DNA of 64,000 nucleotides from Candidatus Contubernalis alkalaceticus (lineage in GTDB: Bacteria; Bacillota; Dethiobacteria; SKNC01): contig NZ_CP054699.1 in NCBI RefSeq assembly GCF_022558445.1, positions 266,001-330,000 of the forward strand, given 5' to 3'. The notes under the pieces were generated by a model. The model saw nothing but the letters and a program-made list of their open reading frames with translations, was not told the DNA's origin and did not search any database. The position numbers and the translations under genes were made by a program. Shown piece after piece: positions 1-9,598 of this stretch (position 1 is its first letter; each line of letters starts with the position of its first letter).

Positions 1-2
1 AT

Positions 3-170
3 GCATTGAAAACGGTAAAGGAGCTAACAGAAAGAAAGAGTTTAGAACCTGCTAAAACCCAACGCCTTACAAAGCAGGGTAAAACCGTGAAAGTATGGAT
101 GAATGCCACATTATTGGTTAAGGATGATGAACCCTATGCCATTGCCACCACTGTGAGGGAAAGCGACTGA
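3..170 (+). CDS. C-terminal end of a PAS-containing signalling protein (partial)
   Basis: An open frame enters from the left edge and ends in TGA at 168-170. The roughly 55 visible residues include a stretch reading KTVKVWMNATLLV and then EPYAIATTVRESD. This is the usual end of a PAS domain, of the kind found at the C-terminus of large CheB/CheR-PAS fusion proteins. The gene is followed 23 bases later by a hybrid histidine kinase, an arrangement common for such fusions. Only the tail is visible, so the full domain order is unknown and the CheB/CheR part is inference. Confidence 0.55.
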   Translation, partial: ALKTVKELTERKSLEPAKTQRLTKQGKTVKVWMNATLLVKDDEPYAIATTVRESD

Positions 171-193
171 GGCCAGTTTGGGATTGGAGGAGA

Positions 194-1909
194 ATGAAGG
201 TGACAGATTTACGGAACCTGCGCAAGCGGGCAGAGGATGAAGTAAAGGGAAAACCCAGTGTTACCATAAAGGATTTATCGCTGGAAGAGGCGCATAAGCT
301 GCTCCACAAGCTCCAGGTTTACCAGGTAGAGTTGGAGATGCAAAATGATGAGTTGTGCCAAACACAATTGGAGTTGGATGCATCCCGCACCCAGTATTTT
401 GATTTGTTCGATACGGCACCCGTTGGTTATGTGACCCTTGGTGCCAAAGGATTGATTGAGGAAGCGAATATGACTTTTGCTAATCTGCTTGGCGTGGATA
501 GGAGTTACCTTACCTGTAAGCCCTTCACTAATTTCATTTTCAAGGAAGATCAGGAAGTCTATTACTTTAATTTAAAAAAAATGTATGAGACACAAAAGCC
601 ATCGGTTTTTGAAGTTAGGATTATTCATAAAAACGGTGATCGCTTATGGGTGCGATTGGAAATGACGGTGGTGAATAGTCAGGAGGGCTTTGTGTGCCGT
701 GCGGTGATTGTGGACATTACAGACCTCAAGGAGACAGAGGAAGCCCTAAGAGAGCGTGAAGAGAAATACCGGGTCCTTGTTGAGAAACTTCAGGACACCG
801 ACCGCCAGAAGAATGATTTTATCGGCCTTCTCTCCCATGAAATTCGCAATCCCCTAGCCTCCATAATGATGGGGTTGTCGCTCCTAAGCAGTGTGGATCC
901 ATGTGGGGGAAAGGCTGTGCAGGCCCGAGAAATTATGAGCCGCCAGGTTGTGCAATTATCCCGTCTTATAGACGACTTGCTGGATGTTACCCGTATCAAC
1001 CAGAATAAAATCGACCTTAAAATAAAGCGGCTTGAACTTAATGGGTTGATTAAGCGAATTGTAGAGGATTACATGGACTTATTTCAAAAAAAAGGGGTTA
1101 ATCTGGAATTGGAACTTGCTGATATTCAGACCTATGTGGAAGGGGATGCAGCGCGCCTGACACAGATGGTGGGAAACCTGCTTCATAATGCCGTTAAATT
1201 CACTAATAGCGGTGGCAGTGCTGAGGTTGTTGTTTTAAAGGATAGCGTGGAGCAATCTGCAGTTATACATATTGTAGATAACGGGATTGGCCTGGAATCT
1301 GCAACGTTGTCTAACATATTTCAACCCTTTGTGCAGGTAAAAGAATTTATTAAACATGAGGATGGGGGTCTTGGGCTGGGCCTGGTGCTGGTTAAAGGTT
1401 TGGCTGAGTTGCATGGGGGAGAAGTATCTGCTCACAGTGACGGCTTGGGTAAAGGTTCACGCTTTGTTATTAGGTTGCCGCTTGCAAGCGACCAAACTGA
1501 TGGTGGGGCTACCGAGGTTTTTCAAGATACTCTTCATAAGATAAGTCGGCGTGTATTAGTGATTGATGATATCAGTGATGTGGCACAGATTCTTAAAAAT
1601 CTGCTGGAACACGAAGGCCACCAGGTTATGGTAGCTAATAGCGGAAAAGAGGGTATTGCAAAAGCGAAGATGTTTCGACCCGAAGTTGTGATTTGCGATA
1701 TTGGACTACCCGATATTGATGGCTACCAGGTGGCCAAAGCCTTACGCGCAGTTGAAGAAATGAAAGGAACATATCTGATTTCTCTCTCAGGGTATGCGAG
1801 AGAAGAAGATGTTCAGCGGGCAAAGGAGGCGGGTTTTCACAGACAACTTGCTAAACCCGTAGAACTGGACACATTAAGGCAGACTTTGGCTCAAGTGGGG
1901 ATGAAATAA
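194..1909 (+). CDS. PAS-containing hybrid sensor histidine kinase/response regulator
   Basis: This 571-residue protein has no signal peptide or membrane segments, so it is a cytoplasmic sensor. The order is an N-terminal helical region (1-60), a PAS domain (about 66-178), a short coiled coil, a HisKA dimerisation domain with phosphoacceptor His215 in LLSHEIRNPL, and a HATPase with N-box GNLLHNAVKFT, G1 box DNGIGL and G2 box GGLGLGLVLV. A C-terminal receiver domain (about 452-568) carries the acidic pair at 458-459, phosphoacceptor Asp502 in CDIGLPD and Lys554. The receiver lacks an attached output domain, so it may pass phosphate to another protein or control the kinase. The ATG follows GGAGGAG at the right distance. 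The stimulus is not visible. It may act with the PAS protein just upstream. Confidence 0.9.
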   Translation: MKVTDLRNLRKRAEDEVKGKPSVTIKDLSLEEAHKLLHKLQVYQVELEMQNDELCQTQLELDASRTQYFDLFDTAPVGYVTLGAKGLIEEANMTFANLLGVDRSYLTCKPFTNFIFKEDQEVYYFNLKKMYETQKPSVFEVRIIHKNGDRLWVRLEMTVVNSQEGFVCRAVIVDITDLKETEEALREREEKYRVLVEKLQDTDRQKNDFIGLLSHEIRNPLASIMMGLSLLSSVDPCGGKAVQAREIMSRQVVQLSRLIDDLLDVTRINQNKIDLKIKRLELNGLIKRIVEDYMDLFQKKGVNLELELADIQTYVEGDAARLTQMVGNLLHNAVKFTNSGGSAEVVVLKDSVEQSAVIHIVDNGIGLESATLSNIFQPFVQVKEFIKHEDGGLGLGLVLVKGLAELHGGEVSAHSDGLGKGSRFVIRLPLASDQTDGGATEVFQDTLHKISRRVLVIDDISDVAQILKNLLEHEGHQVMVANSGKEGIAKAKMFRPEVVICDIGLPDIDGYQVAKALRAVEEMKGTYLISLSGYAREEDVQRAKEAGFHRQLAKPVELDTLRQTLAQVGMK

Positions 1910-1988
1910 TCTTGCACCGTTCGCCCCGATGTTTTTGAGATAATCCCCTCTACATTACGGGATTAATGGGAACTACTGCGGTTCATGG

Positions 1989-2019
1989 AAAGTCCTTTAC
2001 ATAAGGGCTTTTTGTTTTT
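1989..2019 (+). terminator. Rho-independent terminator after the histidine kinase
   Basis: AAAGTCCTT pairs with AAGGGCTTT across a five-base loop (one G-T pair) and is followed by a T-rich tract. It lies about 80 bases after the kinase stop. Confidence 0.7.
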
Positions 2020-2090
2020 AAAAACTTTAAAACCATTCATTATTAACCCTCCCGGCATAGAAGGCTCGAACAGGCCAGCAGGGTAATTTT

Positions 2091-2123
2091 AAAAAAGGCG
2101 TCTGCTTATTATTAGCAGGCGCC
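2091..2123 (-). terminator. Rho-independent terminator of the formate dehydrogenase gene
   Basis: Read on the minus strand, GGCGCCTGC pairs with GCAGACGCC (one mismatch) across a nine-base loop and is followed by TTTTTT. It lies 18 bases after the stop of the minus-strand formate dehydrogenase gene. Confidence 0.85.
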
Positions 2124-2141
2124 CTTTCACCATTTGACAGG

Positions 2142-4868
2142 TCAGCAGCATTTCGTATTTGATATTATCGGTCCAGGGTCATCTGTTTCTATCTTTTCCA
2201 CTTTCACCGCACAAACCTTAAGTTCAGGTATTTTAGCTATGGGGTCTATGGCACTATTGGTCAATTTGTTTACTGGGGATTCATGGTAATGGAAGGTCAT
2301 GAAAACCACTCCCTGGGGGACCATATCGGTTAGTTCTACCCGGGTTTCAATTTCACCCCGGCGGGAGGATACTCTGACATTTTCTCCCTGAGTTATATTG
2401 AGTTTCTCGGCATCCTGGGGATTAATTTTCAAGAAATCCTCAGGCTTAAATTCCTCCAGGCTTCTGCTCCTACGGGTCATGGTCCCGGTATGGTAGTGGT
2501 ACAGCATCCTTCCTGTGGTTAAAACCAGGGGATAGGATTCATCTGGCACTTCTGCGGGGAGTTCATTTTCCACTGCATGAAATTTGCCCAGGCCCCTTAC
2601 AAATTTGTCAATGTGCATACAGGGCGTGCCCGGGTGTTCTGGGGAGGGACAGGGCCACTGCAGCCCTTCATTCTCAATACGGGAATAACTGAGGCCACCA
2701 TAACTGGGAGTCAAGGATGCAATTTCCTCCATGATATAAGACGGGTGGGGGTAGTCCCAAGAAAATCCCAGTTTGTTGGCCAGGTCACTGAGGATCAGCC
2801 AGTCCGGCCGGCTTTCCCCCCGGGTTGTTACGGCCCTTCTAATTCGTTGTACCCTTCTCTCAGTATTTGAAAAGGTGCCGTCTTTTTCCGCAAAGGAAGC
2901 GGCTGGGAAAACGACATCAGCTATTTGTGCAGTTTCTGTTAGGAAGATATCCTGCACCACCAGAAGGTCAAGATTCTTTATGGCTTTTTCCACATGATTA
3001 ACATTGGCATCACTGAGCATGACGTTTTCTCCCATTATATACATAAGTTTTATTTCCCTTGTTTCAGCGGCATCGAACATTTCTGTTACTGTAAGGCCCG
3101 GTTTACTGCTGAGAACCGCATTCCAAGAGCGGTTAAACTTTTCTATGTTTTTAGGATCTGTTACCCCCTGATATCCGGGGAAAACTCCTGGTAGAGCTCC
3201 CATATCACAGGCTCCCTGAACGTTATTTTGACCCCGGAGAGGGTTCACGCCAGAGTTTAATTTGCCAAGGTTCCCGGTGGCCATAGCCAGGTTGCCTATG
3301 GACATTACGTTATTTGTACCGGAGGTATGCTGGGTGATTCCCATAGTATATAGAATGGAAGCAGTTTCCGCTTCAGCATACATTAACGCTGCATCTATAA
3401 TTAGTTCAGCGGGCACTCCAGTGATTTTTTCTACGTATTCCGGAGTATATTTCTCCACAGTTTTCTTTACTTCTTCAAAGCCTTCAGTTCGATTTTTAAT
3501 GAAATCCTGGTCCAATTTATTTTCCTTAATAATTACGTGAAGAAGGCCGTTAAATAGGGCTACATCGGAACCGGGCCGGTGCTGGAGAAAAATATCTGCC
3601 ACTTCCGCCAGGCCAATACGGCGGGGATCAGCTACTATTAAACTGGTTCCCCGGTTTTTTGCTTTCAGTATGCGATAGCTGATTACCGGATGGGTTTCCG
3701 TGGTGTTGGAACCGGTGACCAGAAGGCAGTTAGAAAATTCAATTTCGGAGATACTGTTGGTCATGGCCCCGCTGCCAAATGCGGTGGCCAGAGCAGCTAC
3801 GGTAGGGGCATGGCAGAGGCGGGCACAGTGGTCTATGTTGTTGGTGCCCAGCATACGGAACAGTTTCTGTAAAAGGTAGTTGTCTTCATTGGTACAGCGG
3901 GCTGAACTGATTCCGGCTATGGCATCCGGGCCATGACTTTTAATTGTATCTTTTATTCTATCAGCCACAAAACTCAAGGCTTCCTCCCAGGTAGACTCCA
4001 CCAGCTTTCCATCTTTTTTGATTAAGGGTTTGGTCAGCCGTTCCGGGCTGTGTACAAAGTCCCAACCAAACCGGCCTTTTACACAAAGATTTCCTCGGTT
4101 TACCGGACTTTCATAATTAGGGGAAACATCAACAATCTTATCTTCTTTTACATGCAGGTAAAAGCTGCATCCGGTTCCGCAGTAAGGACAGGTAGTTTTG
4201 ACTTTTTTAACTTCCCAGGCCCGAGCTGCTCCCAGGCCTATTTTAGAAGTTAGTGCACCAACTGGGCATATATCCACACACATACCACAGAAAACACAAG
4301 TGGAGTTTTCCAAAGGTTCATCAAAGGCCGTAGATATGGTGGAATTAAACCCGCGATTAGCATAATCGATGGCTCCAGCACCGTTTATTTCATGGCAGAT
4401 CCTGGCACATTTACCACAGAGAATACATTTATTCATATCCCTCTCATAGAATGGGTTACTTGTCTCCCGGGGAAGATTCTTTTTTTCTCCAATAAAATCG
4501 GTATTTTTTACATTATACCGGTAGCAGTAATCCTGAAGTTTACAGGTTCCGTTCTTTTCACAGGTGAGACAGTCCAGGGGATGGTTGGCTAAGAGAAGGT
4601 TAAGGTTTGCCTTTCTGGCTTGAACCACTCGCTCCGATTCAGTATGTACCACCATTCCATCATATACTGGAGCTACACAGGAAGCCGGCAGGTTCTTCAT
4701 ATTTTCTACTTCTACCACACAAATACGGCAGGCACCGGTTCCTACCAACTGCGGGTCATGGCAAAAGGTAGGTATATCTATTTTTGCCTGCCGGGCTGCC
4801 TCCAGGATTGTTGTGCCCACTGTCGTTTCTACTGGTTGTCCGTTAATCGTTAGCTTAATTACATTCAT
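2142..4868 (-). CDS. fdhA: Formate dehydrogenase alpha subunit with NuoG-like iron-sulfur N-terminus (Cys type)
   Basis: This roughly 908-residue enzyme should oxidise formate or reduce CO2 at a Mo/W-bis-pyranopterin site in the cytoplasm. The N-terminus resembles NuoG: a [2Fe-2S] domain (CHDPQLVGTGACRICVVEVE), a His-ligated [4Fe-4S] segment (HPLDCLTCEKNGTCKLQDYC) and two ferredoxin-type clusters (CILCGKCARIC, CVFCGMCVDIC). The catalytic part begins at CPYCGTGCSFYL. In DHCARLCHAPT the second Cys stands where Sec sits in many homologues, followed by the conserved His; the conserved Arg is in HRPGSD. I placed the start at the ATG preceded by GGGAGG rather than 13 codons upstream. No NuoE/NuoF-like partner is present, so the electron acceptor subunit must be encoded elsewhere. 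Confidence 0.88.
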   Translation of the reverse strand: MNVIKLTINGQPVETTVGTTILEAARQAKIDIPTFCHDPQLVGTGACRICVVEVENMKNLPASCVAPVYDGMVVHTESERVVQARKANLNLLLANHPLDCLTCEKNGTCKLQDYCYRYNVKNTDFIGEKKNLPRETSNPFYERDMNKCILCGKCARICHEINGAGAIDYANRGFNSTISTAFDEPLENSTCVFCGMCVDICPVGALTSKIGLGAARAWEVKKVKTTCPYCGTGCSFYLHVKEDKIVDVSPNYESPVNRGNLCVKGRFGWDFVHSPERLTKPLIKKDGKLVESTWEEALSFVADRIKDTIKSHGPDAIAGISSARCTNEDNYLLQKLFRMLGTNNIDHCARLCHAPTVAALATAFGSGAMTNSISEIEFSNCLLVTGSNTTETHPVISYRILKAKNRGTSLIVADPRRIGLAEVADIFLQHRPGSDVALFNGLLHVIIKENKLDQDFIKNRTEGFEEVKKTVEKYTPEYVEKITGVPAELIIDAALMYAEAETASILYTMGITQHTSGTNNVMSIGNLAMATGNLGKLNSGVNPLRGQNNVQGACDMGALPGVFPGYQGVTDPKNIEKFNRSWNAVLSSKPGLTVTEMFDAAETREIKLMYIMGENVMLSDANVNHVEKAIKNLDLLVVQDIFLTETAQIADVVFPAASFAEKDGTFSNTERRVQRIRRAVTTRGESRPDWLILSDLANKLGFSWDYPHPSYIMEEIASLTPSYGGLSYSRIENEGLQWPCPSPEHPGTPCMHIDKFVRGLGKFHAVENELPAEVPDESYPLVLTTGRMLYHYHTGTMTRRSRSLEEFKPEDFLKINPQDAEKLNITQGENVRVSSRRGEIETRVELTDMVPQGVVFMTFHYHESPVNKLTNSAIDPIAKIPELKVCAVKVEKIETDDPGPIISNTKCC

Positions 4869-5241
4869 TTTCTTTTTCCTCCCAAGTTTTATTTCTTTCC
4901 GGCGCATTTAAATTATTAAACTTCTACTACTTATGCACTTCGCCAGAACTTGTCTCTTGAGAGTAATGTTCTACTTATTTCTCCGCGTTCCTTTATACTA
5001 AGCATAACGTTTTATTATGATAATCCGGGTTATTCAAAAAATATTGTAATAATTAGGAAAAGTTAAAGTTTTATCAGTTATGAATCTATATTATCTATAT
5101 CATCAACTTTGTTACTTATTATCTTTGTAGATTGTTATTAACTTTCATAGTCAATACAGAAGAAGTTATTGATTTCAGATGAAAATTTGTTTTAATAGAT
5201 TGATAAAGAATTACCCCTTTAACAGGCAGTAGTTCATTAGT
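4869..5241. other. Intergenic leader region of fdhA
   Basis: This AT-rich gap of about 370 bases separates two minus-strand genes. It must contain the fdhA promoter. I see the fdhA Shine-Dalgarno GGGAGG close to its start but no convincing palindrome, small gene or riboswitch. Confidence 0.5.
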
Positions 5242-6129
5242 TTAAAGGGGCCAATCTCTGCCCAAGGAAATAAATTCTTGAATATAAGGAGCCAATGTTT
5301 TTTGGCGATTATAAGCAAAGTAAAAACTTCTTCTATTTTTTAGCTCTTTGAGATGATAGTAATTAATTAAACTGCTGTGGCTGTAATCCATGGCGGCAAT
5401 TTCTGAAATGATAGAAACCCCAACCCCTTCCTTGACCCCCTGCTTAATGGATTGAACGTTGTTGAAGTAAGCTACTACATTTAATCGAGAAATATCAATG
5501 TTTTCTTTTTTAAAAATTTTCTCCACCACCGCCTGGGTACCGGATCCGGGCTTGCGAAAGATAAAGGGATAGTCCAGAACCTCGGTAATGGATATAGGAT
5601 TGTTAAAAACTACGTCTGCCGGAGTGATAAGGACTAGTTTCTCATCTAAAAAGGGAATATACTCAATCTTCTCAGAATAATATTTTTCTCCCAGCATTCC
5701 CAGGTCTGCATCCCCTTTTAACAGGCAGTCAGCTACAATTTCCGAACTGTTCTGGGTAAGGGTAAACTGAATACCTGGGTATTTTTTTACGAAATATGAT
5801 ATTAGAAAAGGGGCCATAAATTGTGCGGGTACTGTGCTGGCAGCAATATGAATGTTCCCTTCCGTTTTTCCCGTCCATTCTTTTAAATCCCACAAAGCCA
5901 TATCACGCATCTTTATCATTTCCCGGGCCCAGTAAAAAAGCTTTTCTCCAAAAGGGGTCAAGGTTACTTCTTTACCCAGCCTGTCAAATAGTTTCTGCCC
6001 GAAATGTTTTTCCAGGCTGCCTATATGGGTGCTTACCGTGGATTGACTTAAGAAAATGTCCTCTGCCGCCCTGGAAAAACTCCTCTTTTCCGCTACTTTG
6101 ATAAATGCTTGAAGTTGATAAAACTGCAT
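5242..6129 (-). CDS. LysR-family transcriptional regulator
   Basis: The 295-residue protein has a standard LysR winged helix-turn-helix at residues 1-60 (FSRAAEDIFLSQSTVSTHIGSLEKHFGQKLFDR) and a two-lobed effector-binding domain from about 90 to 290. It lies between two formate dehydrogenase loci and is divergent from the FdnG-like gene, so control of one or both is likely, although no site can be proven. Members of this CysB/CysL-like branch in anaerobes are sometimes associated with selenium metabolism genes, and a YedF gene lies about 10 kb away. That link is weak inference. The effector is unknown. Confidence 0.85.
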   Translation of the reverse strand: MQFYQLQAFIKVAEKRSFSRAAEDIFLSQSTVSTHIGSLEKHFGQKLFDRLGKEVTLTPFGEKLFYWAREMIKMRDMALWDLKEWTGKTEGNIHIAASTVPAQFMAPFLISYFVKKYPGIQFTLTQNSSEIVADCLLKGDADLGMLGEKYYSEKIEYIPFLDEKLVLITPADVVFNNPISITEVLDYPFIFRKPGSGTQAVVEKIFKKENIDISRLNVVAYFNNVQSIKQGVKEGVGVSIISEIAAMDYSHSSLINYYHLKELKNRRSFYFAYNRQKTLAPYIQEFISLGRDWPL

Positions 6130-6550
6130 GGTTATTGTACCTCCTCTTATATGGGGTGCTTTTGTAAAATATAGATTTATAAATTTGCATGCTTAGAATT
6201 AATTATTCTTCAACTAATTATAGTGACATTAATTGCTGTATCCTCATATGCATATGCATTCATTCTATCTATGCGTATCAATCTCCTTTATCTATAATAA
6301 GAATTTCATAATTTTCCATTGTTTATTATAATTTACTTGGATGTTTAATTAACATCCTGTTTTATATAGAGGCCCCGCCTTATGTACGGGCAGAGGGTTT
6401 CAGAGGGGGTGACGATAGATGAATCGTAAAAGGTGAGTGAATACTTATTTAATCTCCATTTGGGGAGAAGGTTTAAGCATTTAAAAGGAATAGATACACC
6501 AACTGTTTTTTTTTGGAAAAATACCTGATAAGTGAGGTGTAAATTTATTA
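6130..6550. promoter_or_regulatory. Divergent intergenic region between LysR gene and fdnG-like gene
   Basis: The 421-base gap should hold both promoters. A perfect 12-base palindrome, ATGCATATGCAT, sits at 6248-6259 and could be part of a LysR operator. Around 6365-6425 there is a GC-rich stretch with small self-complementary pieces, such as CGAT..ATCG flanking AGATGA, that might form a leader RNA for the molybdoenzyme. I cannot assign it to a known riboswitch class. Confidence 0.35.
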
Positions 6551-9500
6551 ATGAAGATATCCAGGAGGAACTTTTTAAAACTCTCAGGCCTGGCGGCTCT
6601 TACCGGTTCTTTGGCAGCAAAACTGGGATGTCAGCCGGATGATGAGGAAATTGCCGATCCCTCACCCGATACCGAACAACCAAAAACTGATGACGCTGTA
6701 GAGCTGCGGATTCAATATGCTGATACTGTAACCACCATCTGTCCTTTCTGTGGAGTGGGATGTGGAATATTATGTTTTGTGGAGGATGGAAAGCTCATAG
6801 GCACCGAGGGAGACGGTGACAATCCCCTAAATGAAGGGACCCTTTGCAGCAAAGGATCTGCCTTGTTCAATATGGCTTATGAGTACGATGAAGTAAAAGG
6901 AGAACCAGACATTAATTCCAGTCGGATTACTAAAGTCCTTTACCGGGCGCCAAAGGCTTCGGATTGGGAGGAGAAGGACTGGGATTGGGCTCTGGAGACC
7001 ATAGCGGACAGAATAAAGAATACCAGAGATGAGTACTTTGAACAGACCAACTCTAATGGTGTTACCGTGAACCGCTGCAAAGCTCTTGCCTGGCTGGGCA
7101 GTGCCATGGTCAACAATGAGGAAAATTATTTGTTCCATAAAATTGCCCGGGCTTTAGGTATCATCAATTTTGATCATTGTGCCCGCCTGTGCCACTCCTC
7201 TACGGTAGCTGGTCTGGGCAATACCTTTGGCCGTGGTGCCATGACTAACCATATAAATGATTTCCAGCATTCTGATGTAGTAATGAATATTGGAGGAAAT
7301 ACGGCGGAGATGCATCCCATTTCCATGAAGTGGATTCAGAGGGCCAGAGATACCAAAGGAGCCAAATTAATCGTGGCGGATCCCCGGGTTTCCCGAACTG
7401 CTGCGGTGGCTGACCTGTATGCTCCCCTGCGTCCCGGGACAAATGTGGCTTTCCTCTCAGGACTGATTCAATATGCCCTGGAAAATGAAAAATATCACAG
7501 GGAATACGTGGTTAATTACACCAATGCTTCTTACCTGGTTAATCCCGATTTTAAATTTGAGGATGGCCTGTTTTCCGGTGCGGGAAAACATTCTGAGGGA
7601 CATGTGCTGTATGATAAATCCACCTGGGCTTACCAAAGAAATGGGGATGGCAGCATTTTGAAGGATGAAACCCTGGAAGATCCCAACTGCGTGTTCCAAT
7701 TAATGAAAGAGCATTATTCCCGTTACGACATAAAAACAGTAAGTGAAATTACCGGTTGTCCCCAGGATAAATTTAGGGAGACAGCGGAACTTTTCTGCAG
7801 TACCGGGGAACCGGGAAAAGCCGGATCCATATCCTATTCCATGGGTCAGACCCAGTTCACCTGCGGCGCTGCTAACGTTCGTTCCACAGCAATACTGCAG
7901 CTTCTTTTGGGGAATCTGGGAATTGCCGGGGGCGGAGTGAATGCTCAAAGGGGACAGTCCAACGTGCAGGGTGCCTGCGATATGGGCAACCTGTATCACA
8001 TTATCCCCGGTTATCTGGGAATGATCAGGGATAACCTGCATCCTACATTTAATGATTACAATGAAAAAGAAACCCCGGCCACTGGATACTGGAGCAATAA
8101 GCCCAAATTCTTAGTGAGTCTGCTGAAAGCCTTCTGGGGAGAAAATGCCACGGCAGAAAATGATTTCTGCTATGATTATTTCCCCAAGCTGGATCAGAAA
8201 GACCGATCCCATATTGGAATATTCAATTATATGGGTGCCGGGGAAATCAAAGGATTTATTAACTGGGCGGATAACCCTGCCGTGAGCGGTCCTAACTGTT
8301 CTAAAGAGCGCAGCAGTATGGCGAATCTGGATTGGCTGGTGTGTGTAGACTTGTTTGAATGCGAAACTGCTGCCTTCTGGAAAGCCCCGGGAACAGATCC
8401 TGCAAATATTGATACGGAGGTTTTTCTTCTGCCGGCAGCTCTCCATATAGAGAGGGATGGAACTATAGCCAACACCGGACGCTGGATACAATGGCGGAAT
8501 AAAGCTGTGGAAGCTCCTGGAGACTGCAAGCCGGATCTCTGGATTGTGGACCGCTTGTTTAAAGCCGTTAAGAAGGCTTACGAGGCTGATCCCGGACCTT
8601 TCCCCAATCCCATTTTAGAAATGCATTGGGGTTATGGTGAGGATGCTGATTCAGCAGAAGTAGCCAAGGAGATAAACGGGTATGAAACGGCTACCGGTAA
8701 TCTGTTAAATAACTTTACCGCCCTGGCCGATGATGGTTCCACTACCTGCGGGTCCTGGATTTACAGCGGATACTATAACGATGAGAGCAATCCCCCCTGC
8801 AAGAAGCGTATCCGGGAGACTGAGGGAATTGGAAACCATTCAGACTGGTCCTTTTCCTGGCCTGTAAACAGGAGAATTCTCTATAACCGGTGTTCCTGTG
8901 ATGCCGATGGGAAACCCTGGAACCCTGATGTCCCGGTTATGTGGTACGATAACGGGGAGTGGACAGGAAACGATATTCCGGATTTCAATGCCACCGTTTC
9001 CCCGGAGGAAAATGTGAACACACCCTTTATCATGAGGCCGGAGCTGCAGGCGCTGCTCTTTGGGCCGGGTATGGCAGACGGACCTTTCCCCGAATACTAT
9101 GAGCCCTGGGAAAGCCCCTATGATAATATCATGTCCTCTGTCCAATTTAACCCCTGCAGCCAGGTATGGTATCCCCAAGAAAGGGCTGAAGTGGGCAGCA
9201 CAGAGTTTCCCTATGTGGCCACTTCATATCGTTTGACGGAACATTACCAATCGGGTACCATGACCCGAAATATTCCCTGGCTCAATGAACTGATGCCGGA
9301 AATCTTTGTGGAAATCAGTCCTTCCCTGGCAGATATAATAAATGTTCAAAATGGAGACAAAGTGGAGGTATCCAGTAAGCGGGGTCAGTATGAGGCGGTA
9401 GCCTGTGTAACTCCCCGGTTAAAACCACTTAATGTGTATGGGCAGGATACGGAAATTGTCGGTATTGTTTGGCATTGGGGTTACATGGGCAAGTCCACAG

Positions 9501-9598
9501 GACCCACAGCTAATGATCTTACTCCATCCATTGGTGATGCCAATACCACTATACCAGAGTATAAAGCCTTTGTCTGTAACGTAAGGAGGGTTGGATAA
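6551..9598 (+). CDS. Tat-exported formate dehydrogenase major subunit, FdnG-like (Cys type)
   Basis: The 1015-residue protein starts with a twin-arginine signal (SRRNFLKLSGLAAL) that ends at a Cys-containing AKLGC, so it is exported folded and acts outside the membrane. The [4Fe-4S] motif is CPFCGVGCGILC. The active-site region NFDHCARLCHSSTVAGLGNTFGRGAMTNH aligns with the FdnG Sec region, with Cys (in RLCH) in place of Sec, then His; the conserved Arg lies in LRPGTN. Domains follow the DMSO-reductase order to a C-terminal dinucleotide-binding domain. Length matches FDH-N alpha subunits. The next gene, an iron-sulfur subunit, starts immediately after its stop. Formate is the most likely substrate from the active-site pattern. 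Confidence 0.88.
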   Translation: MKISRRNFLKLSGLAALTGSLAAKLGCQPDDEEIADPSPDTEQPKTDDAVELRIQYADTVTTICPFCGVGCGILCFVEDGKLIGTEGDGDNPLNEGTLCSKGSALFNMAYEYDEVKGEPDINSSRITKVLYRAPKASDWEEKDWDWALETIADRIKNTRDEYFEQTNSNGVTVNRCKALAWLGSAMVNNEENYLFHKIARALGIINFDHCARLCHSSTVAGLGNTFGRGAMTNHINDFQHSDVVMNIGGNTAEMHPISMKWIQRARDTKGAKLIVADPRVSRTAAVADLYAPLRPGTNVAFLSGLIQYALENEKYHREYVVNYTNASYLVNPDFKFEDGLFSGAGKHSEGHVLYDKSTWAYQRNGDGSILKDETLEDPNCVFQLMKEHYSRYDIKTVSEITGCPQDKFRETAELFCSTGEPGKAGSISYSMGQTQFTCGAANVRSTAILQLLLGNLGIAGGGVNAQRGQSNVQGACDMGNLYHIIPGYLGMIRDNLHPTFNDYNEKETPATGYWSNKPKFLVSLLKAFWGENATAENDFCYDYFPKLDQKDRSHIGIFNYMGAGEIKGFINWADNPAVSGPNCSKERSSMANLDWLVCVDLFECETAAFWKAPGTDPANIDTEVFLLPAALHIERDGTIANTGRWIQWRNKAVEAPGDCKPDLWIVDRLFKAVKKAYEADPGPFPNPILEMHWGYGEDADSAEVAKEINGYETATGNLLNNFTALADDGSTTCGSWIYSGYYNDESNPPCKKRIRETEGIGNHSDWSFSWPVNRRILYNRCSCDADGKPWNPDVPVMWYDNGEWTGNDIPDFNATVSPEENVNTPFIMRPELQALLFGPGMADGPFPEYYEPWESPYDNIMSSVQFNPCSQVWYPQERAEVGSTEFPYVATSYRLTEHYQSGTMTRNIPWLNELMPEIFVEISPSLADIINVQNGDKVEVSSKRGQYEAVACVTPRLKPLNVYGQDTEIVGIVWHWGYMGKSTGPTANDLTPSIGDANTTIPEYKAFVCNVRRVG

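Noticed and set aside
118-309. Short minus-strand frames overlapping the kinase and similar frames across other genes
   Set aside because: They lie wholly or largely inside well-supported genes in other frames and show no family resemblance or ribosome binding site.
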